In this document: positions 14,945 through 21,250 of the stretch, one piece after another | Layout of the letters: each line of letters begins with the position of its first letter | Numbering within the stretch: position 1 is the stretch's first letter | From: Nitrospirota bacterium | GTDB lineage: Bacteria > Nitrospirota > Nitrospiria > Nitrospirales > UBA8639 | Direction of reading: 5' to 3' | Length of the DNA: 21,250 bases | Assembly: GCA_003235785.1 (NCBI GenBank) | Contig: QJYE01000116.1 | Span: 1 to 21,250 of the forward strand | The notes under the pieces: generated by a model | Told to the model about the DNA's origin: nothing | Seen by the model: only the letters and a program-made list of their open reading frames with translations | The model's database searches: none | Made by a program: the position numbers and the translations under genes

Positions 14945-16616
14945 CTGTCACCCTCAGGACTTCTTCCAAGGTCGTCACCCCGTTCAAGGCTTTTCGCAGT
15001 CCATCTTGAAACATTGTGCGCATGCCTTGTCTGTGAGTGAGCGCGCGAATGCCTGCCATGTCTGGCCCGTTGACGATAGGAGCATGCAGTTGATCCGTGA
15101 CTTGAATGATTTCATAAATTCCAGACCGTCCTTTGTAGCCGGTGTGATTACAGGCGCGGCATCCAGTTCCTGCCCATAATCGATGGGGAATGTCATCAGG
15201 CAGATCAGTCTGTAGTTTGGTTAACACCGTTTCCGAATCCTCACGCTCGGCTTTGCATCCAGGACAAATACAGCGCACGAGCCGCTGTCCGATGACGGCG
15301 GTTAAGGCCGAGGCTAAGAGGAAGGGTTCAACGCCCATATCGATGAGCCGGGGAATCGCACCGAGTGCATCGTTCGTATGAAGCGTGGAGAAGACCAAAT
15401 GGCCGGTTAAGGCCGCGCGCATGGCCAGGTCGGCGGTTTCCTGGTCCCGGATTTCCCCAACTAAAATGACATCGGGATCTTGCCGAAGGAGTGCCCGAAG
15501 TCCAGCGGCAAAGGTCATGCCGATATCGGGATTGACTTGTGTTTGTCGGATCATTGGCATTTGATATTCGATGGGATCTTCGAGGGTAAACACGCTTTTT
15601 TCTTTGGCATTGACATGGCGAAGGGCCGTGTACAAGGTGGTGGTTTTCCCACTTCCGGTTGGGCCCGTGACCAGAATAATGCCATGCGGTCGTTGAATGA
15701 GGGATTGAACCAAGGATTGATCGTGGCCCGTAAATCCTAACGCACGAAATTCCAGCTTGAGGGCGCCTTTATCCAGAATTCGGAGGACAATGCTTTCTCC
15801 GAAGTTTGTGGGTAATGATGACACACGAAGGTCAATACGGCGATTCCCCAAGGTAAACGTAATGCGCCCATCTTGCGGTGTGCGCTTTTCAGTCAGGTTT
15901 AAATTTGCCATAAGTTTCAAGCGAGCCGTAATAGGCGCCTGAAGAGGTTTGGGAATGAGGAGCTCCTGCGCCAGGATTCCATCAATGCGCATGCGGACAC
16001 GCAAATATTGTTCGTCAGGTTCCACATGAATATCCGTGACCCTGGCCTGGATTCCTGCGGTAATTAATTGGTTGCACAGGCGAATCATCGGGGCTTCCTG
16101 ACTCGCATCCTCACCAAGATCGGAAAAGCCTCTGGCGGCCAGTTCATCCAATAATTGTTTGATGGACTCGCTATGCGCGTAATGGCGTTCGATCGCCTCG
16201 GAGAGTTCTTGTGCCGGGGCAGTCTGGGTATGGAGGTTGAAGCCTGTTCGACTTTCAATGGTATCCACCGCCACGATGTTCAATGGATCAGCCATTGCCA
16301 GATTTAAGACTTGTCCATGCTTGGCAATGGGGAGAACTTGAAACTGGACAGCCAGGTCGTAGGGAATGAGATCAAGAATTTCCGCAGGGATAAACGTAGT
16401 CGAGAGATCGACCATGCCCGTTTGGGTCCCCTCGGCCAGATAGTGGGCCAGGAGGTTTTCGGTAATGAATCCAAGCCTGACCAAGGACTGTCCAAGCATG
16501 ATGCCATTGCGCTTGGCCTCTCGCAGAGCCAGATCTAATTGTTCTGTAGAAATCCACCCATCCTGAAGAAGCGTGGTGCCCAATTGAGGTCGTGTGGTGG
16601 TGTTCGGCGCGGACAT
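14937..16616 (-). CDS. mshE: MshE/GspE-type pilus assembly ATPase
   Basis: This 559-residue hexameric ATPase powers pilus extension. The N-terminal MshEN domain has two 24-residue motifs (11-34 and 40-63) separated by exactly five residues. The conserved Leu/Gly skeleton (LG..LL..G.I....L...L) is kept, but the motif Arg is Q11/M40 and the terminal Gln is A34/G63. The catalytic core has Walker A GPTGSGKT (318-325), an Asp-box region, Walker B PDVILVGEIRD (381-391, E388) and a His box LTGHLVFSTLHTNDA. A zinc tetracysteine is formed by C451-x2-C454 and C486-x2-C489. The first two codons after the ATG match MSAPN-type starts, but the Shine-Dalgarno is weak. It overlaps mshG. Cyclic-di-GMP binding, known for MshE of Vibrio, may be altered here. 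Confidence 0.93.
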   Translation of the reverse strand: MSAPNTTTRPQLGTTLLQDGWISTEQLDLALREAKRNGIMLGQSLVRLGFITENLLAHYLAEGTQTGMVDLSTTFIPAEILDLIPYDLAVQFQVLPIAKHGQVLNLAMADPLNIVAVDTIESRTGFNLHTQTAPAQELSEAIERHYAHSESIKQLLDELAARGFSDLGEDASQEAPMIRLCNQLITAGIQARVTDIHVEPDEQYLRVRMRIDGILAQELLIPKPLQAPITARLKLMANLNLTEKRTPQDGRITFTLGNRRIDLRVSSLPTNFGESIVLRILDKGALKLEFRALGFTGHDQSLVQSLIQRPHGIILVTGPTGSGKTTTLYTALRHVNAKEKSVFTLEDPIEYQMPMIRQTQVNPDIGMTFAAGLRALLRQDPDVILVGEIRDQETADLAMRAALTGHLVFSTLHTNDALGAIPRLIDMGVEPFLLASALTAVIGQRLVRCICPGCKAEREDSETVLTKLQTDLPDDIPHRLWAGTGCRACNHTGYKGRSGIYEIIQVTDQLHAPIVNGPDMAGIRALTHRQGMRTMFQDGLRKALNGVTTLEEVLRVTGG

Positions 16617-16744
16617 GATTAACCCATGTGTCTAGCGGAAGGGGCCTCTGGAAGAAGTGGCCCGATGGTGTTGGCGGTCAAGGACGCGGTGTTGGCCATG
16701 ATAAAAGGGACCATCACCCATGGATCGAAGTGCTCGTTCCTGGC

Positions 16745-17428
16745 TTATCGGTGCGCGAGATAAATGAAGAGTTGGCTGGTTGCGGTGTCGTATTTCACTC
16801 TCCCCCGTAGTTGGCGTTCTGCAGCTGTGGCACCAATGCCGGGATCAATAATGCTGTCAATTTCCTCAGCATCACCTAACGCGACGCCGGTGATTTGCAA
16901 ATAGGCCACTTGGGCTCCTGTGGCGAGATCGCTGTTTCCGTCATCGCCCTTAAGGTCCCACCCGATGTTGGTTCCGGTGGTGGCCGTGGCGAGAGCCACA
17001 GCAGGGGCGGTTGGCATGAGAATTGTGGCCCCAATTCCCGGGGCATTTGCGGAATTAAATTTTTCTAAGTAGGGGCCACGAAACCGGACGAACTGATTGG
17101 TGCCAACATTCAATGGGTCTGAACGATCAAGGGTTAAACGAGCCCCCAGGGAAGTCACCGTGGCGCTGTTACCGACTGCTTCAGATGTTGGAATGCCAGT
17201 GGCGTCCAGGGGGTATAACGAGCCGATATCAGCAAAATATCTGGTCACTGCCGTTTCGTATGTGCGAACGGCTGCAGCTAAGGAACGTGCATTGGAGGAA
17301 GCAATGAGCTGGAAAACTTTAGGGAGCAATAAGGCTATCAGAATGGCAATAATCGCTAAGACGCCGATCATTTCCACTAAAGTAAATCCTTGTTCTTCGC
17401 CGGCGTTTCGAAAAAATTTCTGTAACAT
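16745..17428 (-). CDS. MshA-like type IV pilin, probable major subunit
   Basis: The protein is 227 residues from the ATG at 17428. Leader MLQKFFRNAGEEQG is cut before FTLVEMIGVLAIIAILIALL (Glu at +5), followed by the N-terminal helix and a GspG-like middle (ARSLAAAVRTYETAVTRYFA). A globular C-terminus is rich in Ala, Thr and Gly and lacks Cys, so it has no D-region disulfide. I prefer 17428 over an in-frame ATG at 17473 because AAAGGAG lies nine bases upstream and the leader length is typical. It is the first pilin of the cluster and the only one with both a strong ribosome binding site and a short leader, so I infer the major subunit. It lies 128 bases upstream of mshE and 127 bases after the TPR gene. 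Confidence 0.82.
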   Translation of the reverse strand: MLQKFFRNAGEEQGFTLVEMIGVLAIIAILIALLLPKVFQLIASSNARSLAAAVRTYETAVTRYFADIGSLYPLDATGIPTSEAVGNSATVTSLGARLTLDRSDPLNVGTNQFVRFRGPYLEKFNSANAPGIGATILMPTAPAVALATATTGTNIGWDLKGDDGNSDLATGAQVAYLQITGVALGDAEEIDSIIDPGIGATAAERQLRGRVKYDTATSQLFIYLAHR

Positions 17429-17555
17429 GGAGGCGCACTCCTTTGGAGCACATTCTTTGAGGTTCTCAGGCATTCACGCCGAATGACCGTAGATCTATTG
17501 CAATGCTATTGTGTTGGATATCGGTTACGGGGAGAGATTTCTTAAGCGATGCACT

Positions 17556-18182
17556 TTAGAGTTTAGATCGGGACTTCATATCCAGAAGAGCGATGGAGGC
17601 AAATGGATCTCCAAGCTGAGCAGCTTGACTGAAGAGTCGACGAGCTGTGGAGAGGTCGGACTGGCCCAAGTGGCCCTCAGCGTAGAGGTAGCCCAAATGG
17701 ACGAGTGCGGAGGGGAGGCGTGGATCCAGATCGACGGCCCTGGTCAATGCCTTCTGGGCGAGTTCCATTTCCCCTAAACTTTTCAGTGAAATGCCTAACC
17801 CCAAGTAGGCGCTGGCCGATTGGGGGTTATTTTTGAGGGCCTGCCGGTACACCGTCAGGGCGGCTTGTGGTTGTCCATTCAATAACAATCGCCAGCCTGC
17901 GTTGGTACGGGGTTTGGTTATATAGGTCTTCTGTTTCACGACTGTTGGGGGAGGACTGGGTTTCGTTGGCGCAGGGGCTGTTTGATGAGTGGGAACCTGT
18001 GGCCTTGGAGCAAGAAGCTTTCGTTGGGGCATGACTTGCTTCTGGGCATGCTGAGGCAGATGGATTGGAGGGGGGCCTGAGGGGATGGTTGATGAATCGA
18101 GGTGGCTTCCGGAGGCGGTTGAGGACAGCAGTAGGACAATGATTGTGCCAACAAAAATTCTATGGGTCCATTTTCCTCTCAT
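17556..18182 (-). CDS. Secreted TPR protein at the head of the pilus cluster
   Basis: This 208-residue protein has a Sec signal peptide (charged RGKWTHR, then IFVGTIIVLLLSSTASG), with no lipobox Cys, and a Pro/Gln/Lys-rich linker (about 30-90). Tetratricopeptide or Sel1-like repeats follow at about 93-205 (AGWRLLLNGQPQAALTVYRQ, SASAYLGLGISLKSLGEMEL, and a last unit ending LFSQAAQLGDPFASIALLDM). It is likely periplasmic and may act as a PilF-like or MshN-like scaffold. That link rests only on position, 127 bases upstream of the pilin on the same strand. No good Shine-Dalgarno precedes the ATG. It could instead be an independent gene. Confidence 0.65.
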   Translation of the reverse strand: MRGKWTHRIFVGTIIVLLLSSTASGSHLDSSTIPSGPPPIHLPQHAQKQVMPQRKLLAPRPQVPTHQTAPAPTKPSPPPTVVKQKTYITKPRTNAGWRLLLNGQPQAALTVYRQALKNNPQSASAYLGLGISLKSLGEMELAQKALTRAVDLDPRLPSALVHLGYLYAEGHLGQSDLSTARRLFSQAAQLGDPFASIALLDMKSRSKL

Positions 18183-18300
18183 GGCTTAATGTATCGGTAC
18201 CCTTACGTAGGGCTTAATACACCTGAGGAAGGAGGCTGTAGTAATGAGAACCAAGGAGGAAGAACTGACAAGAACAGTTAGGGGACGAAAGGCGTTATAA

Positions 18301-18445
18301 GACGTGAGGCGTAAGGCGTAAAAGGGTGAGAAGGGAAAGGTGAGAAGCCTGGGAAAAGTAAGGAGTAAAGGGTGAGGAGTGATTTGGGGAAAAGGAAATG
18401 AATTGTCTCCTCTCTTCCTTACGCCTCACCCCTCACGCTTGACGG
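18301..18445. repeat. Heptamer element with long inverted arms
   Basis: This is the best-preserved copy. The left arm starts GACGTGAGG CGTAAGG CGTAAAAG and continues as purine heptamers to about 18385. The right arm is CCTTACG CCTCACC CCTCACG CTTGACG. The outer arms pair over roughly 20 bases with few mismatches. It fills the gap between the glutaredoxin stop (18448) and the TPR gene start, two genes on the same strand, so it could also end or process transcripts. Confidence 0.7.
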
Positions 18446-18447
18446 AC

Positions 18448-18780
18448 TTATGTGGTTTGATCAGGGAACGCGGCTTTTAACAGGGGTTGTAATTCCCCTT
18501 TTTCTTCCATCGGGCCCAAGACATCGGTGTCGCCATAAAACTGACCATTGATAAACACTTTTGGCAACGTCGGCCAGTTGGTCATCTTGGAAAGGGCCTC
18601 ACGTTTTTCGGGATTGGGAAGCGCGTTGATTAATTCATAGGGATAGCCGTACTTATTAAAAAATTCCATGGTTTCAACGGTAAATCCGCATTGCGGCGCT
18701 GTTTTGGTGCCTTTACCGTAAATGAGAATTTTGTGTTCGGCAATTTCTTTGTTGATTTCATCTTCAATAGGTGTACTCAT
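18448..18780 (-). CDS. grxD: Monothiol glutaredoxin (Grx4/GrxD family) with CGFT active site
   Basis: This 110-residue cytoplasmic protein of the monothiol glutaredoxin family has HKILIYGKGTKTAPQCGFT, with the single active-site C31, WPTLPKVFINGQFYGDTDVL (cis-Pro and glutathione-binding segment) and a C-terminal helix. The usual motif is CGFS; here Thr34 replaces Ser, and the common GGxD glutathione motif reads GDTD. Family members hold a bridging [2Fe-2S] cluster with glutathione, often as a heterodimer with BolA. The gene directly upstream, five bases away, is BolA. Its AAGGAGG ribosome binding site overlaps the bolA stop, nine bases before the ATG, so the two are coupled. Confidence 0.9.
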   Translation of the reverse strand: MSTPIEDEINKEIAEHKILIYGKGTKTAPQCGFTVETMEFFNKYGYPYELINALPNPEKREALSKMTNWPTLPKVFINGQFYGDTDVLGPMEEKGELQPLLKAAFPDQTT

Positions 18781-18785
18781 GCGGG

Positions 18786-19034
18786 TTATCCTCCTTGGGC
18801 TTCGTTTTTGGTTTTGGCCTGAATTTCTAGAGCATGGATGCGTCCGTCTTTCATCGGCGCGTCAAGCGCTTGATAGATCATGCGGTGGCGGTCTAACAGA
18901 TTCTTTCCTTCGAAGGCGTCGGAAATCACTTTGACTGTAAAGTGATCCATGGTTCCGGTTCGATCAAGAACGGAAACTTCGGCCTCGCCTAAGGCCTGCT
19001 GAAGTTGAGTGCTGAGATCTTCAAAGGTCATCAT
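18786..19034 (-). CDS. BolA family protein
   Basis: The protein is 82 residues from ATG 19034. The BolA fold is shown by MTFEDLSTQLQQAL, DHFTVKVISDAFEGKNLLDR, HRMIYQAL and the C-terminal IHALEIQAKT. The invariant His of the HRMIYQAL helix is a known cluster ligand in BolA-glutaredoxin pairs. The role is iron-sulfur cluster or iron sensing and trafficking with the adjacent glutaredoxin. The frame is open upstream to a GTG at 19079, which would add 15 residues. I chose 19034 because it gives the standard family length and N-terminus. Neither start has a strong Shine-Dalgarno. Confidence 0.88.
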   Translation of the reverse strand: MMTFEDLSTQLQQALGEAEVSVLDRTGTMDHFTVKVISDAFEGKNLLDRHRMIYQALDAPMKDGRIHALEIQAKTKNEAQGG

Positions 19035-19132
19035 CGGGTGCTTACGTCCTAGTGAGAAAATGAGATGGTCAGCCGTCACTATACCGAAGAGCGAATTTTC
19101 TGCGCAATGCGGCTTTGAAATAATAAGTAGTT

Positions 19133-19213
19133 AGGCGTGAGGGGTAAGGAGTAAGGAGCGAGGCGAAGGCAGAGGAAGATGAGTTCTGACTCCTTGCTAA
19201 TCACTCCTGACTG
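19133..19213. repeat. Heptamer element with inverted arms at the esterase 3' end
   Basis: The left arm is CGTGAGG GGTAAGG AGTAAGG AGCGAGG. The right arm holds CTCCTTG and CACTCCTGACTGC. Read on the minus strand the right arm supplies the last codons and the TGA stop of the esterase gene, as also happens at mshM. Confidence 0.65.
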
Positions 19214-19935
19214 CTTCTTTCAGGATACAGTATGGTTTGGAGAAATGTGCTAAGGCCGTGCAATACTTGAATGGGAATTTCATGGCCGCCCTGGAATTCG
19301 ACCCAGCTGACGGGGAGGCCTGCTGCTTGGATATGATCCCGGAGTTGTTGGGCCATGGCAAACGCTAAAATAGGATCGTTGATGCCATGACTTTGAAAGA
19401 CCGGGAGGCTTTGACGGGTGGGCAGGCGGGTAAGCCATTCGTGTTTGGCGATGAGGGTGCCTGAGAGCAACGCCAAGCCTGCAACCGGGATGTCGGAATG
19501 GAGAACGAGGTCAGTTGCCAACATGGCTCCTTGGGAAAATCCACCTAATACGAGCGATTGAGAGGGGACGAATAAGGTCTCTCGGGCGAGGGCGAGAACC
19601 TCTTGCAATTGTGTGCGGGCAGGAGCTAGTCCTCGAGGAGTTTCTTGGGATAAAGCTTCCCACTGTCCTAGGGCACGGGCTTGGGTGATGCGTTCCATGT
19701 CCAACATCCACCAGGCTCTGGCATCTCCAAAGCCCATATCAAATTTTATCGGAGCGGCAGGGAAGAGGAAGCGGACGTCTTCCGGGACATTGAGGTATCG
19801 CCATAGGGCGACTAAATCATCACCGGGAGCACCAAACCCGTGCAGGAGCACAACCAGGGGCCCTTCTCCGCTTCCCCGGCGATCCAGTCCCCCTGTAATG
19901 CACACATCTAAGCCGGCCCAATGTTCGTGTCGCAT
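19201..19935 (-). CDS. Phospholipase/carboxylesterase family alpha/beta hydrolase
   Basis: This is a 244-residue cytoplasmic serine hydrolase of the Abhydrolase_2 (phospholipase/carboxylesterase) family. It shows the oxyanion-hole segment LVVLLHGFGAPGDDLVAL, the FLFPAAPI strand, the nucleophile elbow GGFSQGA (S134), catalytic Asp in HGINDPIL (D187) and catalytic His in GGHEIP (H218). The family hydrolyses short acyl esters or acyl-thioesters; the real substrate cannot be read from the sequence. There is no signal peptide. No clear Shine-Dalgarno precedes the ATG at 19935. It lies 75 bases after the zinc-ribbon gene on the same strand, so the two may be co-transcribed. Confidence 0.88.
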   Translation of the reverse strand: MRHEHWAGLDVCITGGLDRRGSGEGPLVVLLHGFGAPGDDLVALWRYLNVPEDVRFLFPAAPIKFDMGFGDARAWWMLDMERITQARALGQWEALSQETPRGLAPARTQLQEVLALARETLFVPSQSLVLGGFSQGAMLATDLVLHSDIPVAGLALLSGTLIAKHEWLTRLPTRQSLPVFQSHGINDPILAFAMAQQLRDHIQAAGLPVSWVEFQGGHEIPIQVLHGLSTFLQTILYPERSSQE

Positions 19936-20010
19936 ACGGGGTCAGTAAAAAGTTAGAGAGGAATAGTAAGGTAAAGGGCGAGACCAGAAATGTGAACCAT
20001 GGAATAGGGA

Positions 20011-20190
20011 CTAATGCCCCATTTTGGGAGCGCCGGCGTTGGCGCCCTGCGTGATGAGTGGAATCCGCAGGACCTGGTGACAGTGATTACAGACGACTCT
20101 CAACGTATTCTCGTCGGCATATTCAATGTCTTCTTCTTTTTTCCAAAATAACTTGCTACATTTTGGACATTTGCGAACGAGCATCGACAT
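20011..20190 (-). CDS. Small zinc-ribbon protein
   Basis: The protein is 59 residues from ATG 20190. Two CxxC pairs, C8-x2-C11 (KCPKCSKLFWKK) and C34-x2-C37 (VVCNHCHQVLRIP), form a zinc ribbon; a short Gly/Ala-rich tail follows. I chose 20190 because GGAG sits eight bases upstream; an in-frame ATG at 20217 is less likely. The function is unknown. Such small ribbons can bind RNA, DNA or protein. It is possibly the first gene of a pair with the esterase and has a plausible promoter at 20240-20269. Confidence 0.75.
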   Translation of the reverse strand: MSMLVRKCPKCSKLFWKKEEDIEYADENTLRVVCNHCHQVLRIPLITQGANAGAPKMGH

Positions 20191-20239
20191 AGAAACCGCT
20201 CCAGATAAGTCATACATGATTTATGGTGGACTTAGTGTA

Positions 20240-20269
20240 ATATAACTTGCCACAATCTGCCAACGTCAA
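20240..20269 (-). promoter_or_regulatory. Candidate sigma-70-type promoter for the zinc-ribbon gene
   Basis: On the minus strand TTGACG and TTATAT are separated by 18 bases, with TATATT overlapping as an alternative -10. The -10 ends 50 bases before the chosen start at 20190, leaving a reasonable untranslated leader. It lies in the gap between divergently transcribed genes. Confidence 0.45.
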
Positions 20270-20310
20270 AGGGAAAGATTGAGCATTTTTGTGAATGATT
20301 CGATGGCCAC

Positions 20311-20736
20311 ATGATTCAATACTCCGATTCTATAAATTTTGATCCTCATCAGCTACTCGCTTTATTTAAACAAGCTGATTGGGCGTGTGACCGCAGCTTG
20401 GAAGACACTCAACGGATGTTGGCGGAGACCGATGTGATGATTACCGCGTGGGAGGGAACCAAATTAGTAGGCTGTGGGCGTGTTCTGACAGATTATGTCT
20501 TTCGGGCCTCAATTTGGGATGTGATTGTTGATCGATCCTACCACAACCAAGATATTGGGAAAGGCCTGATTCAGCGGATTCTCACACATTCATCCTTGGC
20601 TCAGGTAGAATTATTTTGGCTCTGTACGAGGCGCTATCAAGGGTTTTATGCCTCACTCGGATTTTCGGATAAGGAACAGACGGGTATGGTGTGGGATCGC
20701 AGAAAACAGCCTCCATTGCCGCCCCCTTGGCCGTAA
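20311..20736 (+). CDS. GNAT family N-acetyltransferase
   Basis: This 141-residue acetyl-CoA-dependent acyltransferase shows the GNAT core. Strand VGCGRVLTDYVFRASIWDVIVD leads into the acetyl-CoA loop NQDIGKGL (Q-x-x-G-x-G), then helix IQRILTHS. The C-terminal LCTRRYQGFYASLGF matches the family's typical FYxxxGF ending. The substrate is unknown. It starts the plus-strand side of the window, divergent from the zinc-ribbon gene, and ends about 60 bases before anmK, possibly co-transcribed. The ribosome binding site is weak. Confidence 0.87.
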   Translation: MIQYSDSINFDPHQLLALFKQADWACDRSLEDTQRMLAETDVMITAWEGTKLVGCGRVLTDYVFRASIWDVIVDRSYHNQDIGKGLIQRILTHSSLAQVELFWLCTRRYQGFYASLGFSDKEQTGMVWDRRKQPPLPPPWP

Positions 20737-20798
20737 TCCTTCCTGCCAGGGGGAAAGTGACCATTTTCTAACATGCGCATGCTGACAGGATGTCATCA

Positions 20799-21250
20799 AT
20801 GATTGTGGTAGGGCTTATGTCCGGCACATCGGCTGATGGTGTTGATGCCGCCCTCGTAGATATTCGAGGAACCGGGCATCGTCTGACCATTAAACTGCTG
20901 GGGCATTATGGCCGTGCGTACGCTCCTCGCTTACGAGAGCATATTTTGTCTGTCGCCGAGCATGGGACAGTAGCGGAAGTGTGCCATCTTAATGCCTGGC
21001 TGGGAGAGGTGTTTGCCAAGGCCGTACAGACCGCGATAGCACGGAGCTCTGTTTCTCCCAAGCAGGTCAAGTTGATTGGCTCACATGGCCAGACCGTTCA
21101 TCATTTGCCTGTGCCACAAGCTGAGCCTGGGGTGGGCCTTGTTCGATCGACGCTGCAGATTGGCGATCCAGCTGTGATTGCCGAGCGTACCGGCATTACG
21201 ACTGTTTCTGATTTTCGGACCCGCGATCTCGCTGCCGGAGGTCAAGGGGC
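20799..21250 (+). CDS. anmK: Anhydro-N-acetylmuramic acid kinase, 5' part only
   Basis: The first 150 codons run off the right edge. The ATP-binding start VVGLMSGTSADGVDAALVD, the segment GSHGQTVHHLP and the stretch LQIGDPAVIAERTG, followed by VSDFRTRDLAAGGQG, are the signature of AnmK. The enzyme phosphorylates 1,6-anhydro-MurNAc released from peptidoglycan and opens the ring to MurNAc-6-phosphate for recycling. I chose ATG 20799 because AGGA lies eight bases upstream. The in-frame ATG at 20790 would overlap that site. The usual SGTSMDG reads SGTSADG here. Confidence 0.93.
   Translation, partial: MIVVGLMSGTSADGVDAALVDIRGTGHRLTIKLLGHYGRAYAPRLREHILSVAEHGTVAEVCHLNAWLGEVFAKAVQTAIARSSVSPKQVKLIGSHGQTVHHLPVPQAEPGVGLVRSTLQIGDPAVIAERTGITTVSDFRTRDLAAGGQG

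Noticed and set aside
16617..16744. Terminator or attenuator between the MshA-like pilin and mshE (GATGGT...ACCATC on the minus strand)
   Set aside because: The stem is six bases over a long loop with mispairs and there is no T-run, so it cannot be told from chance.
17429..17555. Sigma-54-type promoter before the MshA-like pilin (ATTGCA on the minus strand)
   Set aside because: There is no GG element at the required distance upstream of the GC, so the -24/-12 pattern fails.
249..19213. CRISPR array interpretation of the repeats
   Set aside because: The units are seven bases, degenerate and directly abutting, with no spacers of constant length and no cas genes.

Overview
The window looks like a chromosomal segment of a moderate-GC Gram-negative bacterium. 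I infer the phylum Nitrospirota (Nitrospira-like) from the style of the pilus genes and the many short GTGAGG-type heptamer arrays between genes. That placement is not proven, because no rRNA or nitrite-oxidation marker is present.

Layout. (1) 1-4441, minus strand: the 5' 1480 codons of a giant protein fusing an ammonium transporter (Amt) to a hybrid sensor histidine kinase (HAMP-like linker, PAS, GAF, PAS, HisKA, HATPase, two receiver domains). It runs off the left edge. (2) 4442-4868: the only long gap, holding a possible leader peptide, two dyads and a heptamer array. (3) 4869-18182, all minus strand: an MSHA-type type IV pilus operon. Read in the direction of transcription it is TPR protein, MshA-like pilin, MshE ATPase, MshG platform protein, a minor pilin carrying a C-terminal beta-sandwich domain, a 70-aa small protein, a second minor pilin, a PilM/PilN-like fusion (MshI), PilO-like, PilP-like, MshL secretin lipoprotein, MshM ATPase and MshN. 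Genes abut or overlap from mshE to mshM. (4) 18448-19034: monothiol glutaredoxin and BolA, an iron-sulfur partner pair. (5) 19201-20190: a carboxylesterase and a small zinc-ribbon protein. (6) 20311-21250, plus strand: a GNAT acetyltransferase and the start of anmK (anhydro-MurNAc kinase).

How they work together. MshE and MshG assemble pilins at the inner membrane. The MshI/PilO/PilP-like set links the platform to the MshL secretin in the outer membrane, and MshM and MshN support biogenesis. Two paralogous minor pilins probably sit at the tip, one with an adhesin-like domain. The Amt-kinase downstream could couple external ammonium to a phosphorelay; its target is not visible here.

The most unusual features are the Amt-kinase itself, heptamer-repeat sequence inside coding regions (the second receiver domain and a prepilin leader), the Glu5-less pilin with an appended beta domain, and an MshE N-terminal domain that keeps the cyclic-di-GMP motif skeleton but lacks its Arg and Gln positions in both copies. 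No rRNA, tRNA, CRISPR array, transposase or integrase was seen.
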